This document shows, in pieces, positions 21,339 to 36,300 of a stretch of DNA of 64,000 nt. Each line of letters starts with the position of its first letter. The first letter of the stretch is position 1. The DNA comes from Proales similis (lineage: Eukaryota; Rotifera; Eurotatoria; Ploima; Proalidae). Location of the stretch: assembly GCA_019059635.1 (NCBI GenBank), contig JAGVRJ010000010.1:684501-748500 (forward strand), written 5' to 3'. The position numbers and the translations under genes were made by a program. Under the pieces are notes generated by a model. That model searched no databases and was not told where the DNA came from. It saw only the letters and a list, made by a program, of their open reading frames with translations.

Positions 21339-24300
21339 TCATTCGGCCAAACTCAGGAGCAGGGCCGTTCCCATTTTAATGAATTGACTTGGTTCTCTAG
21401 TACCGCAAGCTAAGTCCACACTGATGACAAACGAAGGTCGACCGCTACCAACCGCTCGGTTCGGGTAGACATAGCACGGACAAACGTAGACGCCTTTGAG
21501 CGGTCGAGAATGAGAAGAAGGCCATCGAGGCAGAGTGTCAAGTTGCTTGTTACCTTTGGAGACCTTCTTTTTGTTTTCGACTGGCTTGAAGAGAATGGTG
21601 GGCATCGGACAGACGAGCTGCATCGGCTCGGGCTCTATCAAGCAGCCAGCCTTCTTGTCCCATGCGGCCGCTTCGAGGAAGAGGCCTTTGATGTATACTC
21701 CGTCCTTGGGCGCCTCTGTGATGTACTGGTCGTCGATCTGCATGACCGTGAACTCCCAGGAGAGTGTGTCGATCGATATCTGTGCAAGACGCTCACATCA
21801 GAGCAGGCCGAGTCGAATGAGTCGGATGGGGCTTACGTTGTACTGACGCGCTGTGGTCTGCAGCACAGCAGTGAGGAAGCCAGTCGGGAAGGTGAAGCCG
21901 GACATCCAGAATATGTGAGGAGGATGAGCGGTCTCGGACCATTTGGCGAGCTGGTCTACTCGGCTGACCAGATCGCGAGTCCAGGCCGCGAGCGGCTTCA
22001 TCGACGGGTACATCTTTTGCCAGCTGTTGGGAACGCGCGCTTCGTAGATGCACTTGAAGATCTCCTCGAGGTCGGATGACATGACCACCAGGCCCTGGAT
22101 GCCCTTCTGCAGGTCGATGAGCGAACGTTCAATCTCGACGAGGAGAATGTTGTAGCGCTCGATCTCTTGCAGCAGGACAATCTTGAGCGGCGAGTGGTCC
22201 TCGGCGAATATCTTGGCAGTGCTCTCATAGTCGATCTTGGCTGGCAAGGACTCGAGAACTTTGCCGGCCAGCTCGAGCACTTCTTCCTCGGTGCTCTTCT
22301 TGTTTGTGTTGGACGAGGCACTGGTGACCTGAGGCTGCAGCGAGAGCAGAGTGTCAAACAGCAGCCGAGTCTCTTTGATCTGCGACGCAATGTCTCCGTT
22401 CGGATGCTGACCGAACGCTTCCGGATGGTCGTTGTTGGGCATCGAGTTGACTATGAACTCTCGATAGGACTGGAGGCTGCCGTCCCGGGGAACATAGTAG
22501 TAGGGCGAATTGCTCAACCTTCGCAAGACAGCTTTAGAAAGTGCTCAAGGAGGCGGGCAAGAAACTCACTTGAAGAAGGGGGTGAGCGCCTCCTCTTTGA
22601 AGAGGCCGTTCATGTAAGTCTGAAGGAGCCGCATGTCCCAGTCGTCGGTTACGTGGCCTCCGTAGTTGACCGAAGCGACCAGATACTTGAGCGCATCCCA
22701 CTGGGTCTGCTCGTACATGTCCAGGTAGTTGACCAGAATCTTTTCTGAGATCTGCGCAGAGGCCATTTAGCGTGTCGAGCAAGACGGACAACTAGAAGAA
22801 GCGACCTACATCAAAGTCAGAGTCGTTGAAGCTGTAGTTTATGTTCCAGCCGAGGTTGAGGAACTTCTTCCTCTCAAGCAGGACCGAGTGGAAGAAGCAG
22901 AGGCAGAAGAGAAGCTTCTTGTACTTGTCGGGCTTGCGGCAAGCGTTGAACTTGGCGTCGGTCATTTGAGCATAGAGACGCTTCATGTTGGCCTTGATGC
23001 CCTTCGGAGGCTCAGTGGTGATCTTGATGCTCGACTGCAAGATGGAAATCGGAAAGTCTGGATGAGGACTAGAGCTGAGCCAGAGACGGAATTCCGGATG
23101 CACTGGCTCGATTTGAAGCTGTTCCACAATTTTCTCAAACTGCGGCATCCAGCTGAGCGACAAGTGGCAGTTGGCCAAGAAGATCCAGTGGCCCGACTTG
23201 GCGCCTTCTTTGATGAGTCGCGCAGCGGCCACCGACTGACCTTGGCCCAGAGACAGGCTATGAAACCGTGTTTCCATGCTACTTAATTTGGCCAAATCTC
23301 TCAAACTGTCCTCTACATCCTGACCAAACGATTCATGTCGAGACAGAAATTCGCTTCAGTTCAGATTCTTACCGCGCCAGCAGATAAAATGAATATGATT
23401 GGGGTAGAGCAGTTGGACTGCTTCAATACTTCTGGCAAGTGTAATGTAGGAGGCTCGATAAAACTGGACCCTAAATGGGTGACAATAAACTTTTTGATGC
23501 AGAAGACTATTCTATCGGGCCTCAGCGAGCGAATTATGAGCATCCGCTGCAGCTGATCCGAAATCAGGTCCCACTTCTCCGGCAGGGCGATGTTCTCAAC
23601 TTCCAGCGTTTGCATCCATTGGCGCCATTCGCGACCGTGCGTTTGAAGGGAGTCGAGTAGGCCACTGTTTGCCATTTGTTTAGAAAACAGCGCAACAAAG
23701 AAGGGAAAATGAAATCAAACCGAAAACCAGGTCGCTTGCTGAGTTCAGTTAGATTGTCCCATTTGTCGGCTGGAATCCACGAATAAATATTCTCGACTTG
23801 CTTCTCTCTATCCAGCACCTTTGAGTTTCGTCTAAGACTGGATCTATTCGGGCCCCATGATAAAAATCTTCTTCTTACGATTCCTCCGCGAAGCAAAAAC
23901 TCGTAGTCTTGCATGTTGATTTTGCGCTGATGCGCTAGAATCTTGACAGCCATCTCAAAGGCGAACAGAAGATGATGTTTACTGAACAAGGACAAGCAAG
24001 TTGATCTGGTGGCAGTTGAAGCAAACACTTATTTCAACTTTTTCCTTAGCCCGCAAAGCAACTTACTCAAACACAACTTTGGTGTGATCTTGGATTATCC
24101 TCTGCATTCGATTAAAGTGAACGCTCTGGTCTCTCTGTCTGAGCACTTGGCGTAGCTGTGCTATGAAACGATCGAGCGGGAACTTGTACATTGGATCAAT
24201 TTGATTCAACTCCTCAAGCACCATGAACAAAACTGCTGCGTTGGCCGCGCACGGCTGGTACGCTTCCCTTGCCCGGTCTATCTCTGACTCTTTCAATTCT

Positions 24301-27300
24301 GACTCTTGCACTTCTTCGCTAATTTGTTTGGCGGTTCGCTTTGTCATCTCGAGTATCTCGATCAGATTCGCATTATCTAACAGAGATCCCTCTGTTTCAT
24401 TCAATGACCTTGAAAAGTCGTTTACCGTCCATGAAAACGACAAGCCAAGTCTAACAAGAGCTGAATCTACCTGAGGATTTCGTCCTCGAGTTGGACAAGT
24501 TGATTCTTTTTGGCTGCGATCGACACGACCAGTGCGTCCTTTTCCTCTTCTAGTTCGGCCTTTTCATTGCGCACGACGATACCGAGCAGCTGTGCCTCGA
24601 GACCTTGCTCTTTGACTGCAAAGTTGATAATGTTGGCCTTGGACGAGACTTCTGGCGCGTAGTCAGGATTGCTCAGCTTGGTCGTCAAGTAGAAGCGGAA
24701 GTCGAAATTGTACTCGACATCACGATCGCCGAGTTTGAGGAACCAGGTGCCGCCCAGCTTCTTGACTGCTTTGTTGAGGACCGGATTGAGAGACGGGTCG
24801 AGGTCTTCTTTGACATTCTGGCACAGGCACGGCTTGCCCATCTTGATGCATTGCTCCAGCACTCTCATGTAGTCGGGCGTTTGGAGATCGAACACCACCA
24901 GTCCCTTGAAAGGCACTGGTGAGGCAATGAACTCGATTAAAGGACAAAGTCAAAGAGACGCACCTGCTCTCTTTCCATGTTTTTGACCCATTTGATGGCT
25001 TGACCTTGAGGATCAACCATCAGAGGCCAACGCTGGCTATTGAGTGTCAGAACACCGTTCTCTACATTGAACCTGTCAACCGATAACCCTTTTAAGTTCC
25101 AGTCCCTTACAAGAGAGGGAGAGGCAAAGAATTCGATCAAATCAAAGTCGGCTTTGAGCTCAACTTTCAGATCGGCAAGCTAGAACCCACGAGTTAGAAA
25201 GGCACGCAATCGTCTGATTTCAATATGTTCACCTCTTTGATCCAGCGCTTTTCTAAATAGCCTTGACGATACTCGGATGTGAAAGGCCCTGCATAAGTGA
25301 GCCAGGCGGATGCCAGACAGCAGTGACCGATCAAAGAGCTTCTCCTCTGCTCGAGAGTCTTTACACGCGCCCCGAATTAAACAGATAGGAGAGAAAAGGC
25401 GCGAAAACCGCAGATCACCTTGTAATTGCTTTGCCATCTGGCGTGCTCATTTACCAAACCGTCCAACAGGCGCTTGCCATTGTCCAACATGAGCTCTAGA
25501 TGTTGGTTCTGGTATTCGTATTCGAGTCGAATGTTTGTCTTGGATCTGAACTCATCACTTAGTTTCCTGTGCTCTTCTCTCAGCTGCTCAGAGAGTGTTT
25601 CATCAGATTTGAAATTTTAATCACGAGTTCCAATTTTACCTTTTCTGATTCATATTCCAGCTGCTCGAGCTCCTTTTTTCTCTCTTCCAGGTGAGCGACA
25701 AGTCTTTTCACTTCGTCTCTCTTGGGCTGCACGTTCTTGTTAATCTGAGCGTAGTTCTCAATTGCCAAGACCCACGCACAGAGTGGTTCGGCAGCTCGTG
25801 AAACCGCTCGAACCTTATCTGGTCTGAAATTTTCATTTCTGGTATAAGGAGCCAGTCGGCGCAAGACACGGTCGGTCACTGAGTCGCGATCGAAATGACG
25901 CAGGGAACTCAGAAAGAGCGGATCGTCAAGTTCGCGTTTAATTTGATTTGGATCGGTTGACTTTTGCTGCACAATCATGACCGCCTCGAGCAACTTCTGC
26001 AGGCTCTGATTCAGTGCTCCGTAGCTGCGTATTTCGGCTAAATCCTGGCGTTGAATTGTGTTCAATTGAGCCTCTGCTGTCCTCAGTGCGGGCAGCGCCG
26101 CTTCCAAATCTCTTTTGGCGTTTTCCGCCACTATATTCGCCTCCTGTTCTTCGGCTCTTACTCTGTTACGCTGCAAGTCAACCTGGATCAAAGCCTCGTC
26201 CAACTCTGCTTTTTGCTCGGCCAGTTTGGCAAGAAACAAATCACATTCCGTCTTTAAATGCCTGATTTTCTTGGCATTCAAGTCGTGCTCTGCCGATGTG
26301 ATTTTTATTTTCTCATGTGCATCGTTTATTCGAGACAGACCGGCTGAAAGCTTGACGATCTGTTTCTCAAGCGTTTGGCTCTCTCTCTTCCAGACTTGTC
26401 CGAATGTGTTCACTAGCTCGGTGAAGGCGCTCGAGGTTATTCTAAACAATCGATCTCGTTCGCGATGCATTTGTGCAGCCACTTCCCGAGCGATGAGATG
26501 AATCCTCGCCATTGCTTTGAAATGTTTCTCCTCAGCCTTCGTTTTTCTTCGTTTCACTCTGTTCTGATCAACAAAATTTCAAAACGCCTACCCCGGCCAT
26601 TTGAGGTATGAACTTGGCGGCGATTTCAAAAGTCGCCTGCTCTGACCAATCATCAAAGTAGTCAATCGAACTGCAATTTACCAGAGCCGGAAACGCTCTC
26701 AGGCGTTTTCTAAATTGCAAGTCAGAACAATTCAAAGTAAGTCCGCCGTACTTGTAGGGCTCGCTTACCTAAAAGCTCGATGAAATGGACTCATGCACAC
26801 AACAAGGTGCAAATTGGCACGGGCTCGTTCAAAGAAAAGTTCAATGAGTTCGGAATGCATTTTGCCGGCTCGCAACGTCTCCTCATGCATCGCGTTCCTG
26901 ATCTGGACAAGGGTGAGTGAAAGAGCAAATAGGCTTGGTCTATCTTTTACAGTCTCGAGCTCATCTGGTCTGAACAGGTTCGGCACCAGACCCGTGCTGA
27001 GCATGCTGTTCAAGTCGTCCATAAACAATTCGTTAACTATTTGCTGATCGCTAATTAGAAATGTGCTCGGCCTGTTTTTGACTCCCACATCGTCGTAGAG
27101 GCGTTTCAAATCTTCGAAAAAAGGCCGTTGCTCTTGGAAAAATCGAGTAAACAAGAATAAGCGGAAGCGAAACCTTCTCTGAACTCGAACTGTCCATACG
27201 AACTGCTCGTTTGAATTTGAAACACGAAATAGCCACAAATGAACGAGCTCAGTTTGGACAAGCTCTGCCGTCCACTTCCGCCTACGCCAATTAAAAGCAT

Positions 27301-30300
27301 GTGGCCTCGAGGTTGACGAATCACTCGCACTATGCGGCAGACTTGATATGGCAGTTGACAGGAGAAATTTAAATTTTCAATCGTATCACAGAGTGTGTCC
27401 TTACTGTGTTCAATCGCTTCATCGAATAGCACTAGGCTCAGCCTTATCTGGCCAGGAATTGAATTGTATTCGTCCAGAATATGCTCCAAGTGGTTTCTTA
27501 GTTCGATTCGATTTTCTACTGGCTCGTAGCGAAGTCCGACGTTCATGAAGTCAACTGTTGGCCAATAAACAGAAACTCGCTACAACTAAAGACCGGCTGA
27601 AGCGATGCTTACCGAACTGAGGAACTTTACGATCCGGACAGAGGCTGTGAAAAGTTTCGCCCAACTCTTTGCCCAGGATTTCTTTTACCAAATCTTCAAA
27701 ATGCGCCCGGTCATCGGCATTGACCAATCGGTCGGCAAATACACTTGGTGTCAGACGCGTTTTATTCGCGCATCGAAAAACCCTCGCCGGTCAAGTACAC
27801 TTACTGAAATGATTCGCACAACCAGAGGCGTTTGATTGATCGCAAGCTTGACGGCGCTTGCTCTCCGTGGCGCAGGAGTCCTTGGAAGATTTTGGAAATA
27901 TCCCTTAAATTGAAGACGTAGTGCATTTTTGAAGGCGAAGGTAAAAACGCTCGAGCAACGTCAGCATAGAGGTGCTGTGTGGCTTTGCATAGAACAACAC
28001 CGAGCGCTTGAGGCTCATTAACAAAATGCTCGAACTTCTGAGAAATCATGGAGCCGAATATTCGCTGAATCTCGGACTCGGTCGGGAATGTCATGTTTAT
28101 GAGGTTGAATCTGCTCTGGAGCCGGCGAGAGATGACTGTTCGGCCTCCGCCTGGCGGGCCCATCGCAGCCATCAAGAACACGTCTTTGATGTGCTTGGTG
28201 GTCTGTTTCTTTCTGTCGTACCAGAAGCCAAAGTCGAGCCAGAGACGAACAAGCTCGAGAGGCGGCTGTGAGCCGTACTCGTCCTTGGCGGGCATGTTGA
28301 AGTCGTCCATGAAATTGAGCAGCTTTTTGCCTCCGACGGGCACAAACACGCCCTTGGTTCGCTTCTCCACTCTGGACTCGATTATTTCCTGCACGTTGCG
28401 AGACGAGGTCTGCGCCGACATGTTGATGACAAGCACTGCGTACTCGAGTGGATCGAGCTCGTTGAGCACACTCTGGGCAACCGAAGTTTTGCCTGTGCCC
28501 ACGGGCCCAGTGAGCAGCACCGCCTTCTGGCTGCGAATCAGCGTCGAGACGAGGAAGTTGTAGCGCACCGTGTCTACAGTGGGCACGATTATCTTGTAGA
28601 AAGGCACCTCGGCGTTGTATCGCCAGCCGGTGCGCAGCTTCTCTTCCCACTGAACCCACGAGCGCTGCTTGGTGTCCACGTAGTATTCATAGACGGTGTC
28701 TTTGTTCGGAAAAGTGCCCTCCAGCTCGCGGATGTACGCGTCCAGCTTCTTGCGACCCTCCTCGTCGACCGAGGCGCCGATCGACCAGATCACGCAGAAG
28801 AGGAACCACATCTCGCACATGCGACTGAAGTATTCTTCGCCTTGCGGGTCGATGCCGTTCTCCTTGGTGCCCAGTGAGTCGAACAGGTTGCACATCGATT
28901 TGACTCCGTTGAGCTCTGCGATAGGCACCAGCTCACTGCAGTTGGTTCTCTTGAACTCGAGGATCGGCCCGATGTACTTGGTGATCAGTGAGCGCAGCTC
29001 TTCCTTCAGCTCCTTCTGCGCCTTCGAGTTGACCCAGGAGTCGACGTGCGACTGCCAGCCGAGGTCCAGATAGTCACAGTAAACCATGCCACAGCGAGAG
29101 ACGGTGGCCGGCGAGGCAACGGCCAAATCCTCGGTCTCGAACAACAGAGAGACTTGCTCGGGCATGGATATGCGCTCGCTGTTGATGAGGGTGAGGATCT
29201 TGTTGTCGTCCATGACTGAGTTCATGCTCTCGATCCAGACGGCGTCCACTGGCGAATCGAAAAACACCCACTTTTCGTCGGGCTTCTCGTCGGCGCACAC
29301 AGTTCGCATGATGGACGAGAGGACACCGTCGCTCCACTCGCCCGTGCTCAGGTCAAACTCGCCGTACAACTCGCCCAGGGTGATTGACTTTGGGTTTATG
29401 GTGTATTCCTGCGCCTTTTGGTAGCCTTCGACGCCGTCACGATGCAGACGAGTGAGAGTGTGCTTGAGGCCTTGCCAAGTGACCGTTTTGCCTGACTGGG
29501 TCTTGCCCACGATCATGACCGAATGACGCGAGTTTTTGGTCTCGAAAAGCTGAATGATCTTGTTGAGCGCGTTGGCGTTTACTTGCAGCTTATTCTCCTC
29601 AAGCACTTGTTGAGCAGCCTGCTTGAATCGGCTGTAGTCGATCTGGGGCGGCTCCACGCCCGGAAAGAGGTCAGAGACGATGCCGTTGAAGAGAGGCAAG
29701 TCGACTGCCGTCATCTTCGGAATGTTCATGTCCCTCATGGCGAGCAAGAGAATCTCCTCGTCGCTCATGGTCGGGTTGGCTCGTTTCTTCTTGCCGGCGT
29801 GTCGAAGCACCGAAGACAGTCCTCGCAGGCCAAAGTCGTAGTGGTCCTGTTTGGACAGCTGCTGGGTAGAGAGCTGGTAGAGTGTGTAGACCTTCTTGGC
29901 GAGGGCTCTAGTGTTGCTGAACCCTTCGCCGAACAGGATGATCTCGGCAATGTAGTTGGAATCGGGCACCACCATCGATATGGGCCTGAACATAGACTTG
30001 AGATTGTCGGGCAACTCTGTGCGGCCCGCGTAGCCTGGATTCATGGTGATGAATATTCCACACGTGGGAACCAGTTTCATCAGACCATTATTCATGAGGC
30101 AGGTTGTCGATCTCACTGCAATCGAATCAAATATCGAGCGAACTTGCTGGGCAACCACCGAAAGTACTTCAATGTTGATGCGATTGAACTCATCAAAGCA
30201 GCCCCATGCACCCGTCTTGGTGTGCAAGTGCAATCAACTGAGTCGAGAAAGGTCGATGAAAAGTAAAGTGCTCTCACCTGAGCGAGACCAGAGAACATGC

Positions 30301-33300
30301 GTCCCATGGACTGGTAGTCGAGACCTTCCGAGCAGTTGATCACAATCACGTACATGCCCAGCGATTTGCCCAAGTCCTTGACCGTTTCAGTTTTTCCGGT
30401 TCCAGCCGGTCCCTTGGGCGAGCCGCCTCGGTTGTTCTGCAGCGCAGTGGTCAGGGTCATGTAGCATCGGTCGGTGAGCGGAGTGATGACCAAGCGACCA
30501 GAGTTGCCGAGATATTCAAATCCGTAAACGAACGCGGCGCTAGTCTGACGAATTTCACAATTTTGCTCTCTCTAAATGCATCATCACAAAAGCTATGAGA
30601 ACTATCGATCGCTCTCAACTTAAATGCTCACTTGACTCCAGTAAAATCGAAGTTGCATTAGCCAATTTAAGTCATCCGGACTCGAACAGTCTGATTTGAT
30701 CAGTGTCTCTACCACATCGCGGGCATGAACTTCAATGCTCACCAGAGCAGTTATTTTCGCTCTTTCCACTTTGGACAAGTTCATCCTGATTCTGTTCGAG
30801 TATGAATCAAGAAGGCGTTTGATTCGCTTTTTCAATCGCTTCACAGAACCCTTATCTTGTTGCCTCTGGTCAAGGGCCTTGGTGCAGTCGGACGTCCACC
30901 GTATTTGACTCAGAATGATCCACAGCTAGACCACTGTCAATTCAACTGCACATTTCAAGGGTCAAGATGAGCTCACCTGGCCGGGATATAGTTCCAGTAG
31001 ATTCAGATCTGTTGGCTGTCTGAATAATGCTCCAGTTGAGTGGAGCATTTTTTTGAGTTTTTCTTTCAACGAGAGGCGCATCTCGTTCAGAACGGCCGAC
31101 AACCAATTCTGCACTTTGCCACTCAATACAATCGAATTCACGAATTGAACTGTCTCACCGTCCTGCGAGCGCATCCCTCCTGCTCTTATGCCCAAATCGT
31201 AGCTGTTCTGAGCCAAGTCAAGCTGATAAATGTTTTCGAATAGATTTCTCAAGAACGGCTGAATTTTGAACGGATCGCTTGCTTGTGCGAACATCTGAAG
31301 CAGTTCATCGTTCGATACAAAATGGAAGCGAGGAAATTTGATCCGTTCGCGTTCCAAATACGATTCTAAAGATTTGTGAATTTGCTCCAGTACTCGAGAC
31401 ATGGTTTTCAGCCGGTCGAAAATGCCGCTCGATTGGCTGATTAGAATCGCATTCGCTTCAGCTCTTATTTGACCCATCAGTGTAGCCCACGAATGATCCA
31501 AGGTGTCGAAATTGCTTGTTTCTTCTGGCAATGACTTGCGAATGTCGTCTGCTCTGAATATGCTCTAAATTGAAATAAATTTGAGAATCAGTTCAATTGA
31601 ATTTCGGTAAACTGTTCGTTCGAACCTCGAAATAAAGCCATTGCCGCTGGACACTGAGCAACAACTCAACCAAGTCAGATACATGAAGTAAGCGTTGTTC
31701 CCATTCAGCCAGACGCTCAGTAAACGGCTTTGAATATCGCGATGATTTAAACGTTGATATCAAGGCCGAATCATCGTCCAAGTATTCGATGATTCGGTCG
31801 ATTGACCTTGGAAAAAATTTTTTTCGTCGATTCTGAATCAAATGTTGTGGATATGATTGTCTCTCACTTGACTTGGAGTTTCTCAGCCGATTTGAATTTT
31901 TCCACATTGAACTCGGCAGTTCTCCAGCGTTCTTCGATTCCTTTAAGTCCCTGAAAATGATCAGAAATAGCAAGCAGATCGAAAATTAAATCCGAATAAA
32001 CTGTCCTCCGATCGAACCTGTTCAACACGGTTCTCTTGACTCGCAGATTCAGAAAGGTCGACAATCAAGCTGCCATGCGAGGCAAGGTTCAATTTAAGGA
32101 CTGTTTCAACAGTCAGCTGGTTCGGATCAAGCTCGTTCGCGAGCAAGTCCCAAATGGGCTTCCAGTGCCTTTCCAGCATGAACTTGTTTCCAATATGGCT
32201 GAGCAGCAGACATATTCGCTTCCAATCGTTGATCTGCTTGATTGTGTCGGTTAAAAGCGCGCAGTTGCTTTTGCTGGCCTCTTGGACGAAAAATCGCAGC
32301 TGTTCGTCAATGGTTCGTTCCAAATTTCTCAAGTTCACTTCGACCACTCGCTTTGCCTTCACGTTAGAAATGGCCTCTCTCCACTCGCCGACTCGTGTCC
32401 ATAACTGCCGGAAGAAGCTGAGTTGCTGATTATTTGCAACACATGAAATCAGTAGCCGACCGGTTAACTGTTAATTCAAGTCAAACCTTTTTGAGCGATT
32501 CAAGTCGCGCGGAGACGAGACGATCGATTTTAAACAGGCGAAGACTGTTTCTCAATTCGACATCTTGATTGAAAAACTCTTGCAGTTTCACTTCAAAATA
32601 CAAAATTCTTTCCAGCGCCTTTCAAAAACAACAATGTTTGCCTTTGAAGAGGAGAAAATCGCGTAGTTTTGTACCTGAGCAGGCCGCAGTGAACTGGCAA
32701 AGAGCTCGCTCTTGTTAAATTCGTCGTTCAGCTCTTCGATCGCATTGTTGAGCAAACGCGATCTATTCAATAAGACTCGCCGGAACGAGTCGCTGGCAGC
32801 TTCCAGCTTTTCATCGGCGATTGCCAACACAGTCACAAGTTTTCCTCGGCCGCTCTTTATCCTTTTCATCAATCCATCGATCTAATTTTCAAGTAAAAGT
32901 TGGTCACAAAACAGAAACTAAAACGCACAGTCGGCTAGTCACTCACTTTCTCATCGTCAAATTCGTACTTTCGAAGAAATGCAAGCGCTTCCAAAGACTC
33001 GGCCAAAACTGCTTCGAGCGTGCCCTCGAACGAACGCGACTCGTCTGTAAGAAATCTAAATGTTTGAAGCTGCTCCAAGTGAACAATGGGCTCCGACAGT
33101 TGGGTATGATGCAGGTCCACTTTAGACGCGAGTGCTTGCAGAACGTTCCTTTGGCTTGTTGCCAACGCGTCCAACAAAAAGCTTATGTTGCGATGACAGC
33201 GCTCGATTAGCTGCAGCTTGAGCGAAGAGCAATCAACCAAGATCATTTCAATGCTCATGCTCGCTTCTTGGCACTCGACCAGATTGAGTTGCTCGTTTGC

Positions 33301-36300
33301 TCTGGCGGTTCGTTTAGGATTTGAGGACTCAAGGCAATAAGTAAGAAAGTTACCGGTCCACATCGCCCTGGAACTTGGCCAAACTGTGTTGAATCGAGGT
33401 GTAGCGCTTCCGGAACTCATCAAAGTCAATTTGCCACAGCTCGCGGAATTTGTTCCACTCGTTGAGATAATTACCGAGGCGCTTTTGAAGTCGTCGAGCG
33501 AGCTCATAGATGCGCCGCTCAAGACGAACTTTTTGGTCGTCTCGGCTGATACTCGCTGTCAGCACGTTCAAATCGAGTTGAAGAAAGTTATCGTGCTCAA
33601 TGATTCGCGCGACCGCCTCCATTAGAGAACGGCCAACCGAGTTGATCAGACTGGTGAGCTGGTCAAGACCGGGCTCAAAATTGAGTCGAAACTTGGCTCC
33701 AGCGGGAGCAGGCGACCGTTCAAAATATTCGTAGAACGGCTGCAGGACCAGTTCAATTTTGATCAAAGGAATGGTGCGCTCTTCGCTGTCCATGGCCGCC
33801 TCCAGCTTGGACAAAGAGGTCCTGACATTGATCTTGAGCGCTTGGATGACCATGCGTCGTATGCGCTGTAGCAGTTCTTGCCAGTTCTTTGTGAGCGAAC
33901 TCGATTTGCTTATATTGAGCAGCGAATGAAAAGAACGAAGTTCCATGTTTATGTTGGAAAAGCAGGCGGATATTCGCTCGGCCATAAGAATCCGATTGGC
34001 CGCGATCGTATCGTGAAATTCACTCTTTTCGTACAAGCGGCGCTCAGCCAAGCTAAACAGCCGATACTGACTGATTCGTTCGCAATATTGAGCACAACGT
34101 CTAATTGAGCCTTGAAACGCTCTAACAAGATCGTCGAGCTCCGCCAGATTTGCTCTGAACTGGTCAAGTAGCTTATTGCTGGCGAGCGGATGCAACCATC
34201 TTGTGTTTCCCAGCGCAGACTGAATGCTCTTGTTCAAACGTTTGATTTGATTCTCGAACAACTGATAGTTCACCGAACCCGGGGCTCCTCTCTCAGAATT
34301 AATCGATTGGATGATTCTTTAGGTCGGCAAGCAGAGTTTCAGTAAACACCGGAAAAGTCTTCAAAGTGAATATCTCACCCATTGTGAGTAATCACAAGCG
34401 ACTTGAGCTTTTTCACCAGCCTCATCAACTCGTCCTTGATCTCCCAGACTCGTTCGAGTTTAACCGGAACATGAAAGCCAAGCCGATTGAAATACTCTGC
34501 TTCTCGTATCATCTTGGCCAAACGAGCGCTGAAGTTGACCAAAAGCATCTGTGAAGCTTTCTCTCGTCTCATAATAGGCGTGTCCAGCAACGAAAACGGA
34601 TCCTTGGGCAACTTTCAGTTTCAATCAAAGTGAGCCTTTAAAGCGCGACCCTGATACCTCTTGAATCTCTTCGCTCCATTCTAAATATGCTTGCTGAGCA
34701 AAAATGTCCAACGCCTCTTGGAGGTAGCGCGCCTCATTCACAAGTCTCGCCAGTTTCTTGCTCGGTGGCAAGAAATCGGCGCTAGTTAGTGTCAGAGTCA
34801 CTCTAATCGGTTCGTATCAACTCTAATTTACCAGGCAAATGATTTTTTTTTGTTCTTTACCTTTTCAAGTGATTCTGCGCGGTTTGAGCCCAAAAGGCGC
34901 GAGCCGCGATTGTTGGCACGTTGGCGCCCGTGGTGAAGCTGCGATTTGCCAATCGCTGCTTAATTAACTCGATTTCGTCACCGTAGAGCCGAAGAATGCG
35001 ATCGATGTTTGCGTTTAGAGCCGCCTCGAGCACCTATTTGAAAATAGGCTCCATTTACTTTTGGCTTGAGTGGACACTTAAGCGAGACTAAAATAAGGCA
35101 ACCGGTGGCTTCCACCACTCAATGAGATGGCGCAGCAGCTCAACTCCTGAACGGACATCGCCAACACATGTGAACGCTTGATCCAGCAATGATTTTAGCT
35201 CGAGCTCAAGCTTTTTGGTTGATCGGCGAAAGCTTTTTTTTAAGATTTATTTTGAATTTAACAGATCGAGCAAACACTGGCAATGCAGCACTTACCGTCC
35301 GAGTGAATTGAACCAGGCTAGCGACTGAAAATCAAACACGGACGACCTGGCTTGTTCTAAAGCATTCAGGCTTCGCTCGAAAGAAATTGTGACCGATTCG
35401 AGACCCTTGCGGATGTCGAGCTCAGCTTTTCCGCCGACGCAAAACAGATCCGTTTGGCCTCGGCTCAAGTTGAATAGCTCGCGACATTCACACACCTTCG
35501 TCCGATTGTCAAGATTCGATCGATTCGGCGGTTTAAATAAATCCTGCTTACCTCGAGAAGCTCCGTACAGCGGCTGTGGAGAGCGTTCAATTTGCCGAAT
35601 ACCGTCTCATCATCGACTATCCACTGACTCAGCTCAAACCGGTGAGCCATTGATTTGGTCTTTACCTTTCGTTAGAGCATTTAGTATTCAACTTGATGCA
35701 GAGTCAATTACTCTTTGATAGATGCGCATCCATTGATCAATTGAGTTTTTGATTTGAGTCAAAGTCGAACGAGCTGCGGACAGATTGACGTTTGTGTTGA
35801 GAGCGTTGTCTACTTCAATCAGCTTGATGCACTTGCGAACGAAATCGTTGTTGACCTTAAAATCAGATGGCTTCATTGTTCGGCTCGCATGTAGAATTCG
35901 CTGTCAAAACTTGCTTTGCGCAGTGAATTTGCCAATTGTTCATCTGAATTGAGAAAACTGGCACCCGATCTTCTGATAAGCAGTATTAGCCTGATCAGTC
36001 TTTCAAATGACGCCGTCGTGTCTGCCAGAGGCGCGGAGAGCATTTGCTTGCAAGGCTGCTCGAGCAGCTCGATGAACTTCAAGTCGCGAGTTGACTCTTG
36101 GCACTTGAGCTTCACGCAGAATTAAACAAGAGTTAGAAAGAAACGATTCGAACATGAATGTTACCAAAATTTGCTCTTTTAGCTGAATAAATCGGTGAAC
36201 ATAAACGGATTTGGCAGCGGCCAATGTTTGCACAATTCGTGCGACTGAGGGCTTATTCAGTTGGCGAGTGATTGCCGTGAGGTCTTTATTTTTCGCCTTC

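Noticed and set aside
21510-30339. Long plus-strand ORFs opposite the dynein gene
   Set aside because: They are antisense shadows of conserved DNAH2 exons.
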